A DNA stretch of 64,000 nucleotides from an uncultured Lutibacter sp. GTDB lineage: Bacteria; Bacteroidota; Bacteroidia; Flavobacteriales; Flavobacteriaceae. The position numbers and the translations under genes are program-made. Positions 8,460 to 18,282 of this stretch are shown here, piece after piece (within the stretch, counting starts at the first letter, position 1; each line of letters starts with the position of its first letter). The stretch lies in assembly GCF_947495725.1 (NCBI RefSeq), contig NZ_CANLZZ010000007.1, forward strand, positions 1 through 64,000, read 5' to 3'. The notes below the pieces were generated by a model, which worked only from the letters and a program-made list of their open reading frames with translations, was not told the DNA's origin and searched no databases.

Positions 8460-10055
8460 TTAGTATCCATCATTTTGTTTATAAAAATTAGGTAAATTAT
8501 CTATTTCTCTTTGAGGGAAAGGAAGATATTTTTTTTCTGCTGTATAAAACAAACTGTTTTGATTTGAAAACTCTTGTAAAACTTCATCTGCAACATTAAA
8601 TCTTACTAAATCATACAAACGTTGATTTTCATATACAAATTCAACTCTTCTTTCATCTAATAAAGCTTGCTTTGTTAAATTAGCAACTTCTTCAAGACCT
8701 GCTCTTTTTCTAACTTTATTAAAAGCATCAATAGCTCTAGAATCCGTAGTACTATCACCACCATTTAAGATTGCTTCACAATACAATAACAACACATCTG
8801 CATATCTTAAAACTATCCAGTCATTATCTCCAATTTCACCTTCAGTTGGGAATTTAGCGTTAAATGTATCGTTTGTTTCAAGTGTTGGATTATATGACAG
8901 CGCATCTATACTAGCATAAAATCTTACAGGTTGCAACTCTGGAGTCATAACTTTTAAAAAGTCAAGTGTGGCAATATTTATACCGTTAGATGGTCCTTGT
9001 AGGGTCATGGCAAAACTATGAGATTCTGAATCCGTTTCTACTTGGTCATCTAAACCACTATCACTTGTTGTATAGTTATCACTACTTACTAAATCATAAG
9101 CAATAGCAAAAATTACTTCATCATTAATTTCTAAAGCTGGACTATTTGACCAAGAACCGTCAAGCACTCCATCTGTATATCCATCAGATATATCATTTCC
9201 AAATACATGTCCATAATCCATTACTAAATTTGCATAATATTCGGCATCTGTTAAAATGTCGACATTAACATCTAACGGATCTGCATTAAATTCAAACTGA
9301 TCTGCATCATCTCTTTCTGTAAAAATTAAATCGTAATTATAAGTGCCACTATTTTCTATAACAGATGCTAACAAAAGTTCTGCTTCAGCATAATTAGGAT
9401 TAGGCTGACTTAAATATGCTTTTGCAGCTAAACAAATAGCAGCACCTTCAGAAGGTCTATATCTATTTTGAACTCCTCCATTTAAATAAGCAATTGATGT
9501 TTTAAAATCACTAATAATCTTTTCATACACTATTGCTTCTGGTAGCTGTGGATAATCTAAAGCCTCATTTTTAGTAATGTCTAAAACTTTATCTACATAA
9601 GGAACATTTTGATATGCTCTCACCAAGTTAAAATGACATAAAGCTCTCATAAAATAAGCCTCTCCAACGGTGTATTGTTGAGATTCTGGCACTAAAAACC
9701 TATTATCAATAATTGTATTAGCATGTTTTATGGTAGCCATATTATTAGAATAATAAGTAGCTACATCTCCATTATTAGGGTCTACATTATATGCATTAAA
9801 AGCTGGGAAATTTCCATTTTCTGAATTAGCTCTAACATTATCTGATCTTAATTCGGTTAATAAGAATTCATTTGCAGGAATTTTTTGATAAGCATCTAAA
9901 ACTCCGTTAGATAATAATTCAAATCCGTTGTCCGTTTGCAATAACTCCTCTATCGAAAGTGCAGTAGGGTTACTTAGGTCAAATTCTTCCTCACAACTTG
10001 TAAATAAAGCCACAAAAGAAAAACAAACTATTATATGTTTATATATTTTTTTCAT
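8460..10055 (-). CDS. SusD/RagB-family surface glycan-binding lipoprotein
   Basis: This 531-residue protein begins with a lipoprotein signal (VALFTSC then EEEFDL), the usual SusD start. It shows the TPR-like helical body and the conserved C-terminal region with WIVLRYADVLLLYCEAIL, AFNKVRKRAGL and LLDERRVEFVYENQRLYDLVR. SusD proteins form the lid over the SusC pore and bind glycan at the outer surface. The gene starts 6 bases after the susC stop and is followed at 13 bases by the next lipoprotein, so all are in one operon. The alginate specificity comes from the neighbouring PL7 and PL17 genes. Confidence 0.95.
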   Translation of the reverse strand: MKKIYKHIIVCFSFVALFTSCEEEFDLSNPTALSIEELLQTDNGFELLSNGVLDAYQKIPANEFLLTELRSDNVRANSENGNFPAFNAYNVDPNNGDVATYYSNNMATIKHANTIIDNRFLVPESQQYTVGEAYFMRALCHFNLVRAYQNVPYVDKVLDITKNEALDYPQLPEAIVYEKIISDFKTSIAYLNGGVQNRYRPSEGAAICLAAKAYLSQPNPNYAEAELLLASVIENSGTYNYDLIFTERDDADQFEFNADPLDVNVDILTDAEYYANLVMDYGHVFGNDISDGYTDGVLDGSWSNSPALEINDEVIFAIAYDLVSSDNYTTSDSGLDDQVETDSESHSFAMTLQGPSNGINIATLDFLKVMTPELQPVRFYASIDALSYNPTLETNDTFNAKFPTEGEIGDNDWIVLRYADVLLLYCEAILNGGDSTTDSRAIDAFNKVRKRAGLEEVANLTKQALLDERRVEFVYENQRLYDLVRFNVADEVLQEFSNQNSLFYTAEKKYLPFPQREIDNLPNFYKQNDGY

Positions 10056-10061
10056 AATTAA

Positions 10062-13000
10062 TTAAAATTGAAAGTTAATCCCTGCTGAAATTGTTCTAAC
10101 TACTGGACCATCACCTCTTTGATAACCTGCCGTTAATGGTGTATTAGCGTTATCTGAAGTTTGACCAGCCGCATCTGGGTTAAATCCTTCATAACCAGCA
10201 GCGGTAAAGAAAAGTAAATTTTCACCTGTTACATAGAATCTTAATCTATTGATATTATACTTAGAAGTAAACGATTCAGGGAATGAATATCCGAAAGTTA
10301 AACTTCTTAAAGCTAAATATGAAGCGTCTTGTATATGATCATCTGTAAATCTTCTATGAACTGTTAAATCTCTATCAGGAAAATTAGCCATCTCATTAAC
10401 AGATGATTCACTTGCGTAATACAATTGGTCTAAATCGGCTACTCTAACTTCAGCACCGTGAGATCCTTGCCATTGAAATGAGAAATCAAAATCATGTAAA
10501 GTAAAATCGGAATTGAATCCATAAGTAAAATCAGGATAAGGACTACCTAACTCTGTTCTATCTTCATCATCAATAATTCCATCATTATTCAAATCTTTCA
10601 CATATACATCAGCAAAATCATTATTAAACCTGTTAAACGGACTATCTACCCATTCTAATGGAATTTCTTTATCATAAACCCAACCATAAAATGAAGTTAT
10701 TGGCTGCCCAACTCTTGCTATAAATTCTGTAGGTCTAGTATCTTGATCAATTCTTGAAATAATTTGTTCGTTATTTCCTAAACTTACTACTTCGTTTCTA
10801 TTTAAAGTAAATTGACCTGAAGCTACCCATCTAAAGTTTTCATTAGATATTATTCTGGAACTTAATTCTAGCTCAATACCTTCATTTTTAACTTCACCTA
10901 TATTTTGTAACCAATTATCTGTACCATAAGTGGCCGATGCTGGTGCAAAAAGAATTAAATCTTCACTTGTTCTTGTATAGAAATCTGCTGTTAAATTTAA
11001 AATACCTCTACCAAATATTACATCAATTCCAGGGTTAAATTCTATTAATTTTTCCCAACCTAAATTTTGATTTGCTAATGTAACTCCTTTAACACCCGTT
11101 TCTCCATTATAACCAATGGTACTAAATGTTTCTTCAAATCTATATAGTGATTGAAATACATCGTTTGATATTTGATTAGAACCTGAAATACCATAACTTG
11201 CTCTAACTTTTAAAAATGATATTAAATCACTTTCTGATAAAAAATCTTCGTTAGACAATACCCAACCAACAGAAGCTGCTGGAAAAAATCCAAATCTTGT
11301 ATTTGCTCCAAATCTTGTACTCCCATCTGTACGAGCAGATAATTGAACTAAATATTTTTCGTCATAATTATAATCTAATCTCCCAAAATATGATACTAAC
11401 TTATCAGTTCCATTATTAGTAAATGTAGTTCCTCCATCTGCAAGAGCAATATTGTTATTAAAATCATCCGTATAACCAACAGCTTCCGATTCTTGTGTAT
11501 AAAAATCTCTTTGCGTAAATTCAAAACCTAATACTGAGTTTAAATTATGTTTTCCAAAACTTTTCTTATATTTTAAAATTGATTCAAATGCATATTGATT
11601 TAATTCATCTCTACTTTCCAATCGATATGCTTCTTGATCTCTATTTTCTTGACCATATAAATAATCATTATCGTTTGCCTTTTGATGTCTAAATACTCCT
11701 GAAATAGACTGCCTAAAGTTAAGCCCTTTTGCTAATTCAAAATCAACATAAGAAGATGCATTTAAACTAAATTTCTGTCTTTTTCTAGATCTTTCTAAAA
11801 AATGTACTAAAGGATGAACATTTTTTGTAGTTGACAATGTTAGTCCTCCTGAAGTTAAACCACTTACCAATGGTAACCCTGTGCTAGGATCTCTAGCTAT
11901 TGCTCTAGGATTATCTGGATCTACTGTAAATACATGATCAAAAGCTCTTGAAAACCCATAACTTCCTACACCTAAATTTTCAAATAATTTACCTGCATCT
12001 GTTGAAGCACCAACTTCTGTAGAAAAAGGTGTTACATATTTTAAATGTTCTTCTGTTAAATATAACGGTACATGTCCATATTGCCTTAACGGATCTGTAA
12101 ATCTAGCTGGTAATTTATCTTGGTCATTATAATTTGCACTAAGATTAACTCCATACTTTATTTTTTTGTTTTTTGATTTACTATCAACTTTAATTCTTGC
12201 ATTGTATTTCTTAAAATTATCTGTTAATGCAATACCTTCATCTTCAAGAAAACCTAAAGAAGCAGAATAACTAGTTAACTCAGTTCCTCCACTTACTCCA
12301 AAAGAGTGATTCTTTATCATACCGCCATCAAAAACTTCATCTTGCAAGTTTTTTTCACCACCAGATAATGAAGCTAAAAATTCCATAGCTTCCAACTCTG
12401 CATAAGCAGTATTATAATTTCTATTTACTCTATCATAATTACCGCTATCAACTGAAATTGCACTAACCACATCCTGTAATCCATCTAATCTTGCTCTTTC
12501 TTGAGAAATTGAAGTATTAAAGTTGTCGTTATTTGTAGCATATTTATACCCCATAAACGTATTGTATGAAAATCTTGTTTTACCAACAATACCTTGTTTA
12601 AGGTTAACCAATATTACACCATTAGCACCACGAGAACCATAAATTGCAACAGAAGAAGCATCTTTAAGAACACTTATTGACTCAATATTATTATTATCAA
12701 TTGAACCTAAAATATCAGATTCTGTTCCCAAAACAACTCCATCAACAACAATTAATGGTGCCGAAGATCCTGTAATAGAACCTGGCCCTCTCAACGTAAT
12801 TTTAGGATCTCCCCCTGCTTCCGAATCCACTACTTGAATTCTTAAACCTGCTACTTTTCCTTGAAGAGCACTCTCTACACGAGATACAGCAACATCCTGC
12901 AGGTCTTCTCCAGAAACTTTAGTTAAGGCACTTGTAACGTTTTTTTGTTTTTGATCACCATACGCAACTATAACAACCTCATCTAGTACACTCGCAGACT

Positions 13001-13292
13001 CTTCTAGTATTATAGACAATACTTTTTGATCCACAATAGGAAATAACATAGTTTTAAACCCAAGAAAGGAAACTTCCAATACGTCTCCTTGTTTCACTTT
13101 TAAAGCAAAATTCCCGTCAAAATCTGTAGACGTTCCATTTGTTGTTCCTTTAATTATAATATTAACTCCTGGAACTGGCAAATTATCGGTTTGAGATACT
13201 ACTGTCCCCGTAACTGTATAGTCACTTTGAGCAAAAACACCAATATTGATTGCCAAAATTAGCATTAGAGTTAGCCGAATTTTTAAACTCAT
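10062..13292 (-). CDS. SusC/RagA-family TonB-dependent oligoalginate transporter
   Basis: This 1076-residue outer-membrane protein has a signal peptide ending near VFAQ, a carboxypeptidase-regulatory-like beta domain (about 25-105), a plug domain with VVIVAYGDQKQKNVTSALT followed by the SusC-type GPGSITGSSAPLIVVDGV region and KDASSVAIYGSRGANGVILV, and a large beta barrel ending in the aromatic INFQF terminus. It imports alginate oligomers into the periplasm using TonB energy, paired with SusD. It is the first gene of the operon and has a leader of roughly 190 bases after a -7 element at 13490-13497. Confidence 0.96.
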   Translation of the reverse strand: MSLKIRLTLMLILAINIGVFAQSDYTVTGTVVSQTDNLPVPGVNIIIKGTTNGTSTDFDGNFALKVKQGDVLEVSFLGFKTMLFPIVDQKVLSIILEESASVLDEVVIVAYGDQKQKNVTSALTKVSGEDLQDVAVSRVESALQGKVAGLRIQVVDSEAGGDPKITLRGPGSITGSSAPLIVVDGVVLGTESDILGSIDNNNIESISVLKDASSVAIYGSRGANGVILVNLKQGIVGKTRFSYNTFMGYKYATNNDNFNTSISQERARLDGLQDVVSAISVDSGNYDRVNRNYNTAYAELEAMEFLASLSGGEKNLQDEVFDGGMIKNHSFGVSGGTELTSYSASLGFLEDEGIALTDNFKKYNARIKVDSKSKNKKIKYGVNLSANYNDQDKLPARFTDPLRQYGHVPLYLTEEHLKYVTPFSTEVGASTDAGKLFENLGVGSYGFSRAFDHVFTVDPDNPRAIARDPSTGLPLVSGLTSGGLTLSTTKNVHPLVHFLERSRKRQKFSLNASSYVDFELAKGLNFRQSISGVFRHQKANDNDYLYGQENRDQEAYRLESRDELNQYAFESILKYKKSFGKHNLNSVLGFEFTQRDFYTQESEAVGYTDDFNNNIALADGGTTFTNNGTDKLVSYFGRLDYNYDEKYLVQLSARTDGSTRFGANTRFGFFPAASVGWVLSNEDFLSESDLISFLKVRASYGISGSNQISNDVFQSLYRFEETFSTIGYNGETGVKGVTLANQNLGWEKLIEFNPGIDVIFGRGILNLTADFYTRTSEDLILFAPASATYGTDNWLQNIGEVKNEGIELELSSRIISNENFRWVASGQFTLNRNEVVSLGNNEQIISRIDQDTRPTEFIARVGQPITSFYGWVYDKEIPLEWVDSPFNRFNNDFADVYVKDLNNDGIIDDEDRTELGSPYPDFTYGFNSDFTLHDFDFSFQWQGSHGAEVRVADLDQLYYASESSVNEMANFPDRDLTVHRRFTDDHIQDASYLALRSLTFGYSFPESFTSKYNINRLRFYVTGENLLFFTAAGYEGFNPDAAGQTSDNANTPLTAGYQRGDGPVVRTISAGINFQF

Positions 13293-13468
13293 AATTTATT
13301 TTTTTATGTTAAGTGTTTGATTTAATTTATTTTTAAGATAAGTTAATGTCTACGATTTACACTTTATAAATCTTTCACTTAAAAAAAATCTTAAAAATAA
13401 TTAGTTTTTATATTTTAATTAAAACTTTATTTACCTATTAGCGTAATGAATAATTTGGTTTTTCAAAC

Positions 13469-13491
13469 TGGTTAACCAATCTGGATAACCA
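13469..13491. promoter_or_regulatory. Paired GntR operators upstream of susC
   Basis: Two boxes, TGGTTAACCA (13469-13478, a perfect palindrome) and TGGATAACCA (13482-13491), are centred 13 bp apart. The second overlaps the last two bases of the minus-strand -7 element at 13490-13497, so a bound repressor would cover the transcript start. The rest of the 376-bp gap between kdgF and susC is A/T-rich and shows nothing else clear. Confidence 0.7.
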
Positions 13492-13497
13492 AAGATA
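13490..13497 (-). promoter_or_regulatory. -7 element of the susC operon promoter
   Basis: On the minus strand this reads TATCTTTG, a full match to the Bacteroidota -7 consensus TAnnTTTG. A TTG at -33 with the usual spacing is not seen, so the promoter may be weak without activation. It abuts the GntR operator pair. Confidence 0.55.
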
Positions 13498-13668
13498 AGT
13501 TAAATTGTAGTTAAAAAAAAATAAAATCAAAAATATTTTAAATTAACTTCTTTATTTACAAAATTAATCAGCATAATCCGTTTAAATTTTATTTAACTTA
13601 CTATTTAAAGTACTAATATGGTCTTAAACTAGTATTTGATAAATTCTCGAATAGAGTTAAAATATTTT

Positions 13669-14046
13669 CTACGACTCTTTATCTCCAAAATAAGATACCC
13701 CATCACCACTTAAGAAATCTTCTCTTACGGGACTAAATGTGTCTATTAGAATACCTTCTTCCAAACAAACTGCACTATGTAATAAATTAGGCTCAATATA
13801 TACTCCATCACCTGCTTCTACAATTTTCTTTTCTCCATCAATTTCAAATTCGAATTTACCTGAAACACAATAGGTAGCTTGCGTGTGAAAATGTTGATGT
13901 GGTGAACCCAATGCACCTTTATCAAATTTTACCTGTACCATCATAATTTGATTATCATAACCCAAGAACTTTCTTGCTACTCCTCCTCCAAGTTCTTCCC
14001 ATTCCATTTCTTTTGCTATGATGTACTTTTCACTAAATCGTTTCAT
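13669..14046 (-). CDS. kdgF: KdgF-type cupin, unsaturated uronate ring-opening enzyme
   Basis: This 125-residue single-domain cupin carries metal-ligand candidates His50, His52, His54 and Gln56 in SPHQHFHTQ and His90 in the second cupin motif. It resembles KdgF, which turns the unsaturated monouronates released by exolytic lyases into linear DEH. It follows the PL17 gene after 20 bases and probably shares its promoter, which places enzyme and substrate source together. No signal peptide is visible, so it should be cytoplasmic. An unrelated cupin function is possible but unlikely here. Confidence 0.88.
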   Translation of the reverse strand: MKRFSEKYIIAKEMEWEELGGGVARKFLGYDNQIMMVQVKFDKGALGSPHQHFHTQATYCVSGKFEFEIDGEKKIVEAGDGVYIEPNLLHSAVCLEEGILIDTFSPVREDFLSGDGVSYFGDKES

Positions 14047-14067
14047 AATTTTATAATTTAATTGATT

Positions 14068-16347
14068 TTAATTAATAACTGAGTAATAATATGGCCCTAT
14101 CCATTGATAGGTATTTTTGTTTATTTCTATTGAATGCTTGCCTTTTTTTGATGCATTTTCATTTGAAATAATGAAAATACTTTGTTTGCCTTTTTTTGTA
14201 TTAATTTGAACTGCTGTGTATTCTTTTGAATTATAAACAACCGCTATTTGATCTATATTACTATATGAATTTACAGCTAATTCGGACACAGGAGAATAAG
14301 TTCCGTGTGATTCTATTGTAGAAACAAACAACGCATCCTTTACATTCTTTTTTCTTAAAATTAATGTTTGTTCATTTCGTAAATTATAATCTGGGTCATT
14401 AGCTCCAATTCTACCCAAAATAGCTTCGTCTTTATTAAAAGTTACAGCCGAATACGTATAAAACTTATTGTTTAACAACCAGTTTAATTTTATATTCTCT
14501 CCATTTACAACGGAACTAGCCTCTTTGTACAAATGCTGATATCCATCAGAATTCCCTAAAATTTCTGGTGTAATTAATTTATTATAGTCAAAATTAGTTT
14601 GCATAATATGACCTTTGAAATAAAATGGTAAGTCATATTGATTTGAACTATTAGAATTTACTTGCATAATATCCAACACATAAGGGTTAACGTAATCTTC
14701 ATCCTTAATAGTTACCATGGTTCTATGAATCTTAGTTCCTGGATATGCATTTTCTTCTTTAGCACTAGCAACTTGTAAATTTTCATTTTCTACATTAAAT
14801 ATATATGTATTGGAATGATGCTTACTTCCAATATCATATTTCCCTTTAAATTGAGATTTTTCATTTTGAACCAATGTATTATGCGCTATACTTTGTTTAG
14901 ACCAAGTTGTATTCTCTTTAAGATAATTTCCTCCTCCTTTTTGCTCAATATTTACAAAACGACTCATTCCGTAATCTTGTATCACTTCAGTGCCATCTTC
15001 AAATAATGCAAAAGATAATTTATCGAAATGGCCATGACTTAAACCATGGGCTGTATATTTAAAAACCAACTCTATATTACCACTGCGCAAAATTCCTACG
15101 GCGCCTTCGTCTCCATTTGCACCATCTGATAATTCAATAGATTTTTTAACAAAAGGTTTTTCTTTACCTTCTTTTATTCCAAGAGCAACAGCTAAGCCTG
15201 CATCATCAAGTGTAACTTCATTTTGCATTTTTGCAATACTTAATAATTCTGGATTATTCCCTCCAAAATGATACCCTATATCAACAGTTGATACTAAAGA
15301 AGCATTAAAATATGACATGCCTTTTTGAGCATCATTTAATAAAAAAAACTCACCTTTAGCATTCGTTAAATTTAGTAAGGCATTAACACTTTTTAATAAC
15401 ACACTATCTTTATATGAAAACACTTTTTGTTCAGGTTTTATATTTTGATATGCTTGTGCAAAAATTAAAAATGGATATGAAGCATAACGCTGATAATATG
15501 GTCCTTCAGTAAAATACCCATCTGGTGAAAATGGCTCGTCTACATTGGCGAAAAAACCAATTTTTTGACCATCTTTTCTAATGTAACCTCCATCATTATC
15601 CTTTTCATCTGGATTAAAATTATCTACTTTAACACCATTTAAGGCTCTATCTAAAAGCTCATCATCATCCATAGCCAATGCAATCATCCCAACAGCTGCA
15701 TTTCCCCAAGTGGCATGATTATGTACTCTGTTAAAAAACTGTGGATTATCTTTAGATATATAATCGGCAAAAGGCTTAAATAAATCTGTTTCTAACGTTT
15801 TACGTTCTTCTTCTGATAAATAATTATAAATACAATCATAAGCTTGACTTGTATATACCAACCAATTAGAATCGTTTAAACATTGCCAAAATACTTTACC
15901 TCTTGCATATGATCGAGGCTTAGGATGTATAGGCCATGTTGGATACTGTTTTGCATACTCAAACAACATGTCTTTAACATATTTAGCATATTTAGCATCA
16001 TCAAGAATTTGATACAATACACCTGCTTTCTGCATTACTACATAATTTTTTTTATGCGTTTCGTGTGTATATCCTCCCGAATAATCTTTTGGAACTGGAA
16101 CATCAAATCCTTTTGAAATTTCTGCATCAACCACTTTTTTAGTTGAAGCTAAGGTTTTATCGAAAATCGGTATTTGCCCTATATTGGCTCTAATATCTTT
16201 TACTCCTTGTTTAGTTAAAATTAATTTAGGATGTTCGGATGTTGTTTTGGCTTCTGTAACAACCTCTGATTTGTTTTCACAAGATACAGCTACCAAAAAA
16301 ATGATAATTATTACAACTTTGAATACTAGTAAGTTTTTTATTCTCAT
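14068..16347 (-). CDS. PL17 oligoalginate lyase (heparinase II/III-like), lipoprotein
   Basis: This 759-residue protein has a lipoprotein signal ending VAVSC (Cys23), a helical (alpha/alpha) toroid and a beta-sandwich heparinase II/III-like C-terminal half. Residues matching the known PL17 active site are visible: Asn210-His211 in HNHATWG, the Tyr pair at 284-285 in EGPYYQRYA, and the HGHFDKL motif near 438-444 expected to bind metal. PL17 enzymes cut monomers from the ends of alginate oligomers, so this enzyme should finish in the periplasm what the PL7 enzymes start outside. It heads a two-gene unit with kdgF. Confidence 0.93.
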   Translation of the reverse strand: MRIKNLLVFKVVIIIIFLVAVSCENKSEVVTEAKTTSEHPKLILTKQGVKDIRANIGQIPIFDKTLASTKKVVDAEISKGFDVPVPKDYSGGYTHETHKKNYVVMQKAGVLYQILDDAKYAKYVKDMLFEYAKQYPTWPIHPKPRSYARGKVFWQCLNDSNWLVYTSQAYDCIYNYLSEEERKTLETDLFKPFADYISKDNPQFFNRVHNHATWGNAAVGMIALAMDDDELLDRALNGVKVDNFNPDEKDNDGGYIRKDGQKIGFFANVDEPFSPDGYFTEGPYYQRYASYPFLIFAQAYQNIKPEQKVFSYKDSVLLKSVNALLNLTNAKGEFFLLNDAQKGMSYFNASLVSTVDIGYHFGGNNPELLSIAKMQNEVTLDDAGLAVALGIKEGKEKPFVKKSIELSDGANGDEGAVGILRSGNIELVFKYTAHGLSHGHFDKLSFALFEDGTEVIQDYGMSRFVNIEQKGGGNYLKENTTWSKQSIAHNTLVQNEKSQFKGKYDIGSKHHSNTYIFNVENENLQVASAKEENAYPGTKIHRTMVTIKDEDYVNPYVLDIMQVNSNSSNQYDLPFYFKGHIMQTNFDYNKLITPEILGNSDGYQHLYKEASSVVNGENIKLNWLLNNKFYTYSAVTFNKDEAILGRIGANDPDYNLRNEQTLILRKKNVKDALFVSTIESHGTYSPVSELAVNSYSNIDQIAVVYNSKEYTAVQINTKKGKQSIFIISNENASKKGKHSIEINKNTYQWIGPYYYSVIN

Positions 16348-16418
16348 TGTTTATTTATTAAAATGAAATTTCAATTGAAACTAGTAACAAAATGAGTAAA
16401 TATTTATCTCAACTTAAT

Positions 16419-16441
16419 TGGTTTACCAGTTTGGTTCACCA
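16419..16441. promoter_or_regulatory. Paired GntR operators upstream of the PL17 gene
   Basis: TGGTTTACCA (16419-16428) and TGGTTCACCA (16432-16441) are centred 13 bp apart, as at susC. The upstream box overlaps the minus-strand -7 element by two bases, exactly the same geometry as at 13482-13497. This is a strong sign of shared repression by the local GntR regulator. Confidence 0.75.
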
Positions 16442-16469
16442 AATATATACAATATTGTTAAGTAAACAA
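16440..16469 (-). promoter_or_regulatory. Promoter of the PL17-kdgF unit
   Basis: Read on the minus strand, TTG (16469-16467), a 19-base spacer and TATATTTG (16447-16440) match the Bacteroidota promoter consensus in full. Confidence 0.7.
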
Positions 16470-16589
16470 GCTTTTGTTTATAATTTTAACAATAAAATAC
16501 ACTATATTAACCTTTCGATTTGAGAATTTACACCTTTCAAAACACTTTAGGTTAATTAATAACATTATTAAGAATAGTTTTAGAAAAAC

Positions 16590-16597
16590 TATCTTTG
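16590..16597 (+). promoter_or_regulatory. -7 element upstream of the 115-residue gene
   Basis: TATCTTTG matches the TAnnTTTG consensus 21 bases before the ATG at 16619. No clear -33 TTG is seen. Confidence 0.5.
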
Positions 16598-16618
16598 ATC
16601 AAAATTTATTTTTAATAA

Positions 16619-16966
16619 ATGGATGTTACAGACTTAATTGGTGAATATACTCTTACTGGAACAAATCAGGATTCTGAAGCTACTAAATACAAAGGTATTC
16701 TTAAGCTAAGTTTAAATGAAAATTCTAAAATTATTGCTGAATGGACTATTAATAATGTTCAAAAACAATATGGAATAGGCTTTTTTAAAAACAACATATT
16801 AGTTATTAATTTTTACTACTTAGACGAAAACAATAAAAAATATAAAGGTGTTGTTGTTTATCACTTTTTAACAAAAGATATTTTAGATGGGTTTTGGAGT
16901 GAAAAACACGCTAACCAAAAGTATTTAGGTATAGAACAGTGTTTTAGAATTAAACCTTATAATTAA
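16619..16966 (+). CDS. Hypothetical small protein, predicted beta-rich
   Basis: I do not recognise this 115-residue protein. It has no signal peptide or membrane segment. Alternating hydrophobic stretches (TKYKGILKLSLN, ILVINFYYLD, KYKGVVVYHFL, ILDGFWSEK) suggest a small beta sheet or barrel. It has its own promoter-like element and a terminator-like hairpin that overlaps its stop codon, so it looks monocistronic. It lies just upstream of a PAS sensor kinase, but the hairpin between them argues against co-transcription. Confidence 0.7.
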   Translation: MDVTDLIGEYTLTGTNQDSEATKYKGILKLSLNENSKIIAEWTINNVQKQYGIGFFKNNILVINFYYLDENNKKYKGVVVYHFLTKDILDGFWSEKHANQKYLGIEQCFRIKPYN

Positions 16967-16998
16967 TAACTTAAAAATAAGGTTTTTAACTTTTTTTT
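16952..16998 (+). terminator. Terminator after the 115-residue gene
   Basis: AAACCTTAT (16952-16960) pairs with ATAAGGTTT (16977-16985), and a T-rich run follows. The stem overlaps the stop codon region. Confidence 0.5.
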
Positions 16999-17037
16999 TA
17001 CGAAATTTAAGGTACAATTGATAAAAAACGCAAATTT

Positions 17038-18282
17038 ATGTTTTTTCAAAATCGAAATATTTTCAATATTCTTTTTGAAGCCATACCTGAAGGCGTAATT
17101 ATTGTTGATAAAAATAGAACAATTATTGTGGCAAACAGTTCAGTTGAAAATATGTTTGGCTACAAAAAAGGGGAACTTACCAATAAGAATTTAAACATTC
17201 TAATTCCCGAAAAACACCATTTAAATCACAATAAAAACTTTTCAAATTTTATTCAAAAAAATAACATTAGCAAAATTAATCACAATTCGAATTTAATTGG
17301 TGTAAAACAAAACAAGGATGAATTTCCTGTTGAAATTGGCCTAAACCCTTTTAAAATAAATGATGATTATTATATTATTGCCTTAATAATTGATATTACT
17401 TCTAGAAAAGAAAATGAACAAAAAATTGAAGAATTAAACTTAGATCTAGAGAAAAAAATTTCTCAACGAACCACGGAATTAAATAAAACTATAAAAAAGC
17501 TAAAACACCTAAATTTAGATTATCTAAAAGAAATTGAAAAACGTAAAGTAGCGGAGAAACAATTAAAAAAATCCTTAAAAAAAGAACAAGAATTAAACAA
17601 TCTTAAAACAAAATTTCTCTCGTTAGTTTCTCATGAATTTAAAACACCTTTAAGCGGAATTTTAACATCAACCATACTTTTAGATAAATATCAATTAACT
17701 GAACAACAAGAAAAACGCAATAGACATATTAAAACTATTACTAGTAAGGTTCATTATTTAAATAATATTTTAAACGATTTTCTTTCAATTGAGCAACTCG
17801 AATCGAGCAAGGTTAATTATAAATTTAAAAAATTTAATTTAAGCAAAATTGTTAACGAGGTTGTTTATAATGCTAATACATTACTAAAAAATGGACAACA
17901 TATTACTATTCCTAATAATGTAGAAGAGTATATTTTATTTCAAGACGAAAAAATTGTTGAACTTATTTTAACAAATTTATTATATAATGCCATAAAGTAT
18001 TCACCTGAAAATTCAAAAATTAAATTAACAATATCTTCAACCAAAAATCATTTACAACTAAGTATTATAGACGAAGGAATTGGTATTCCTAAGAATGATC
18101 AAAAATATATTTTTAATAGATATTTTAGAGCTGAAAATGTTTTAAACACCCAAGGTACTGGAATTGGTTTAAACATAGTACAAACACATATTCAAAATTT
18201 AGGAGGGTCAATTCAATTTAAAAGCGTTGAAAACTTTGGCTCTACATTTACTGTTAAACTTCCAATAAATAATAAGCTATGA
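17038..18282 (+). CDS. Cytoplasmic PAS-domain sensor histidine kinase
   Basis: This 414-residue protein has a PAS domain (about 10-125, with EGVIIVDKNRTIIVANSSV), a coiled coil (about 125-190), a HisKA dimerisation domain with phosphoacceptor His199 in VSHEFKTPLSGI, and a HATPase domain with the N box (LTNLLYNAIKYSP), DEGIGIP and GTGIGLNIV motifs. No membrane segment is visible, so it should sense an internal signal such as redox state, oxygen or a ligand held by the PAS fold. Its stop overlaps the start of the response-regulator gene by four bases (ATGA), so the two are a cognate, translationally coupled pair. Confidence 0.93.
   Translation: MFFQNRNIFNILFEAIPEGVIIVDKNRTIIVANSSVENMFGYKKGELTNKNLNILIPEKHHLNHNKNFSNFIQKNNISKINHNSNLIGVKQNKDEFPVEIGLNPFKINDDYYIIALIIDITSRKENEQKIEELNLDLEKKISQRTTELNKTIKKLKHLNLDYLKEIEKRKVAEKQLKKSLKKEQELNNLKTKFLSLVSHEFKTPLSGILTSTILLDKYQLTEQQEKRNRHIKTITSKVHYLNNILNDFLSIEQLESSKVNYKFKKFNLSKIVNEVVYNANTLLKNGQHITIPNNVEEYILFQDEKIVELILTNLLYNAIKYSPENSKIKLTISSTKNHLQLSIIDEGIGIPKNDQKYIFNRYFRAENVLNTQGTGIGLNIVQTHIQNLGGSIQFKSVENFGSTFTVKLPINNKL

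Noticed and set aside
13293..13468. A riboswitch or RNA thermometer in the long susC leader
   Set aside because: The sequence is A/T-rich without a clear paired core or known riboswitch motif, so I cannot support one.
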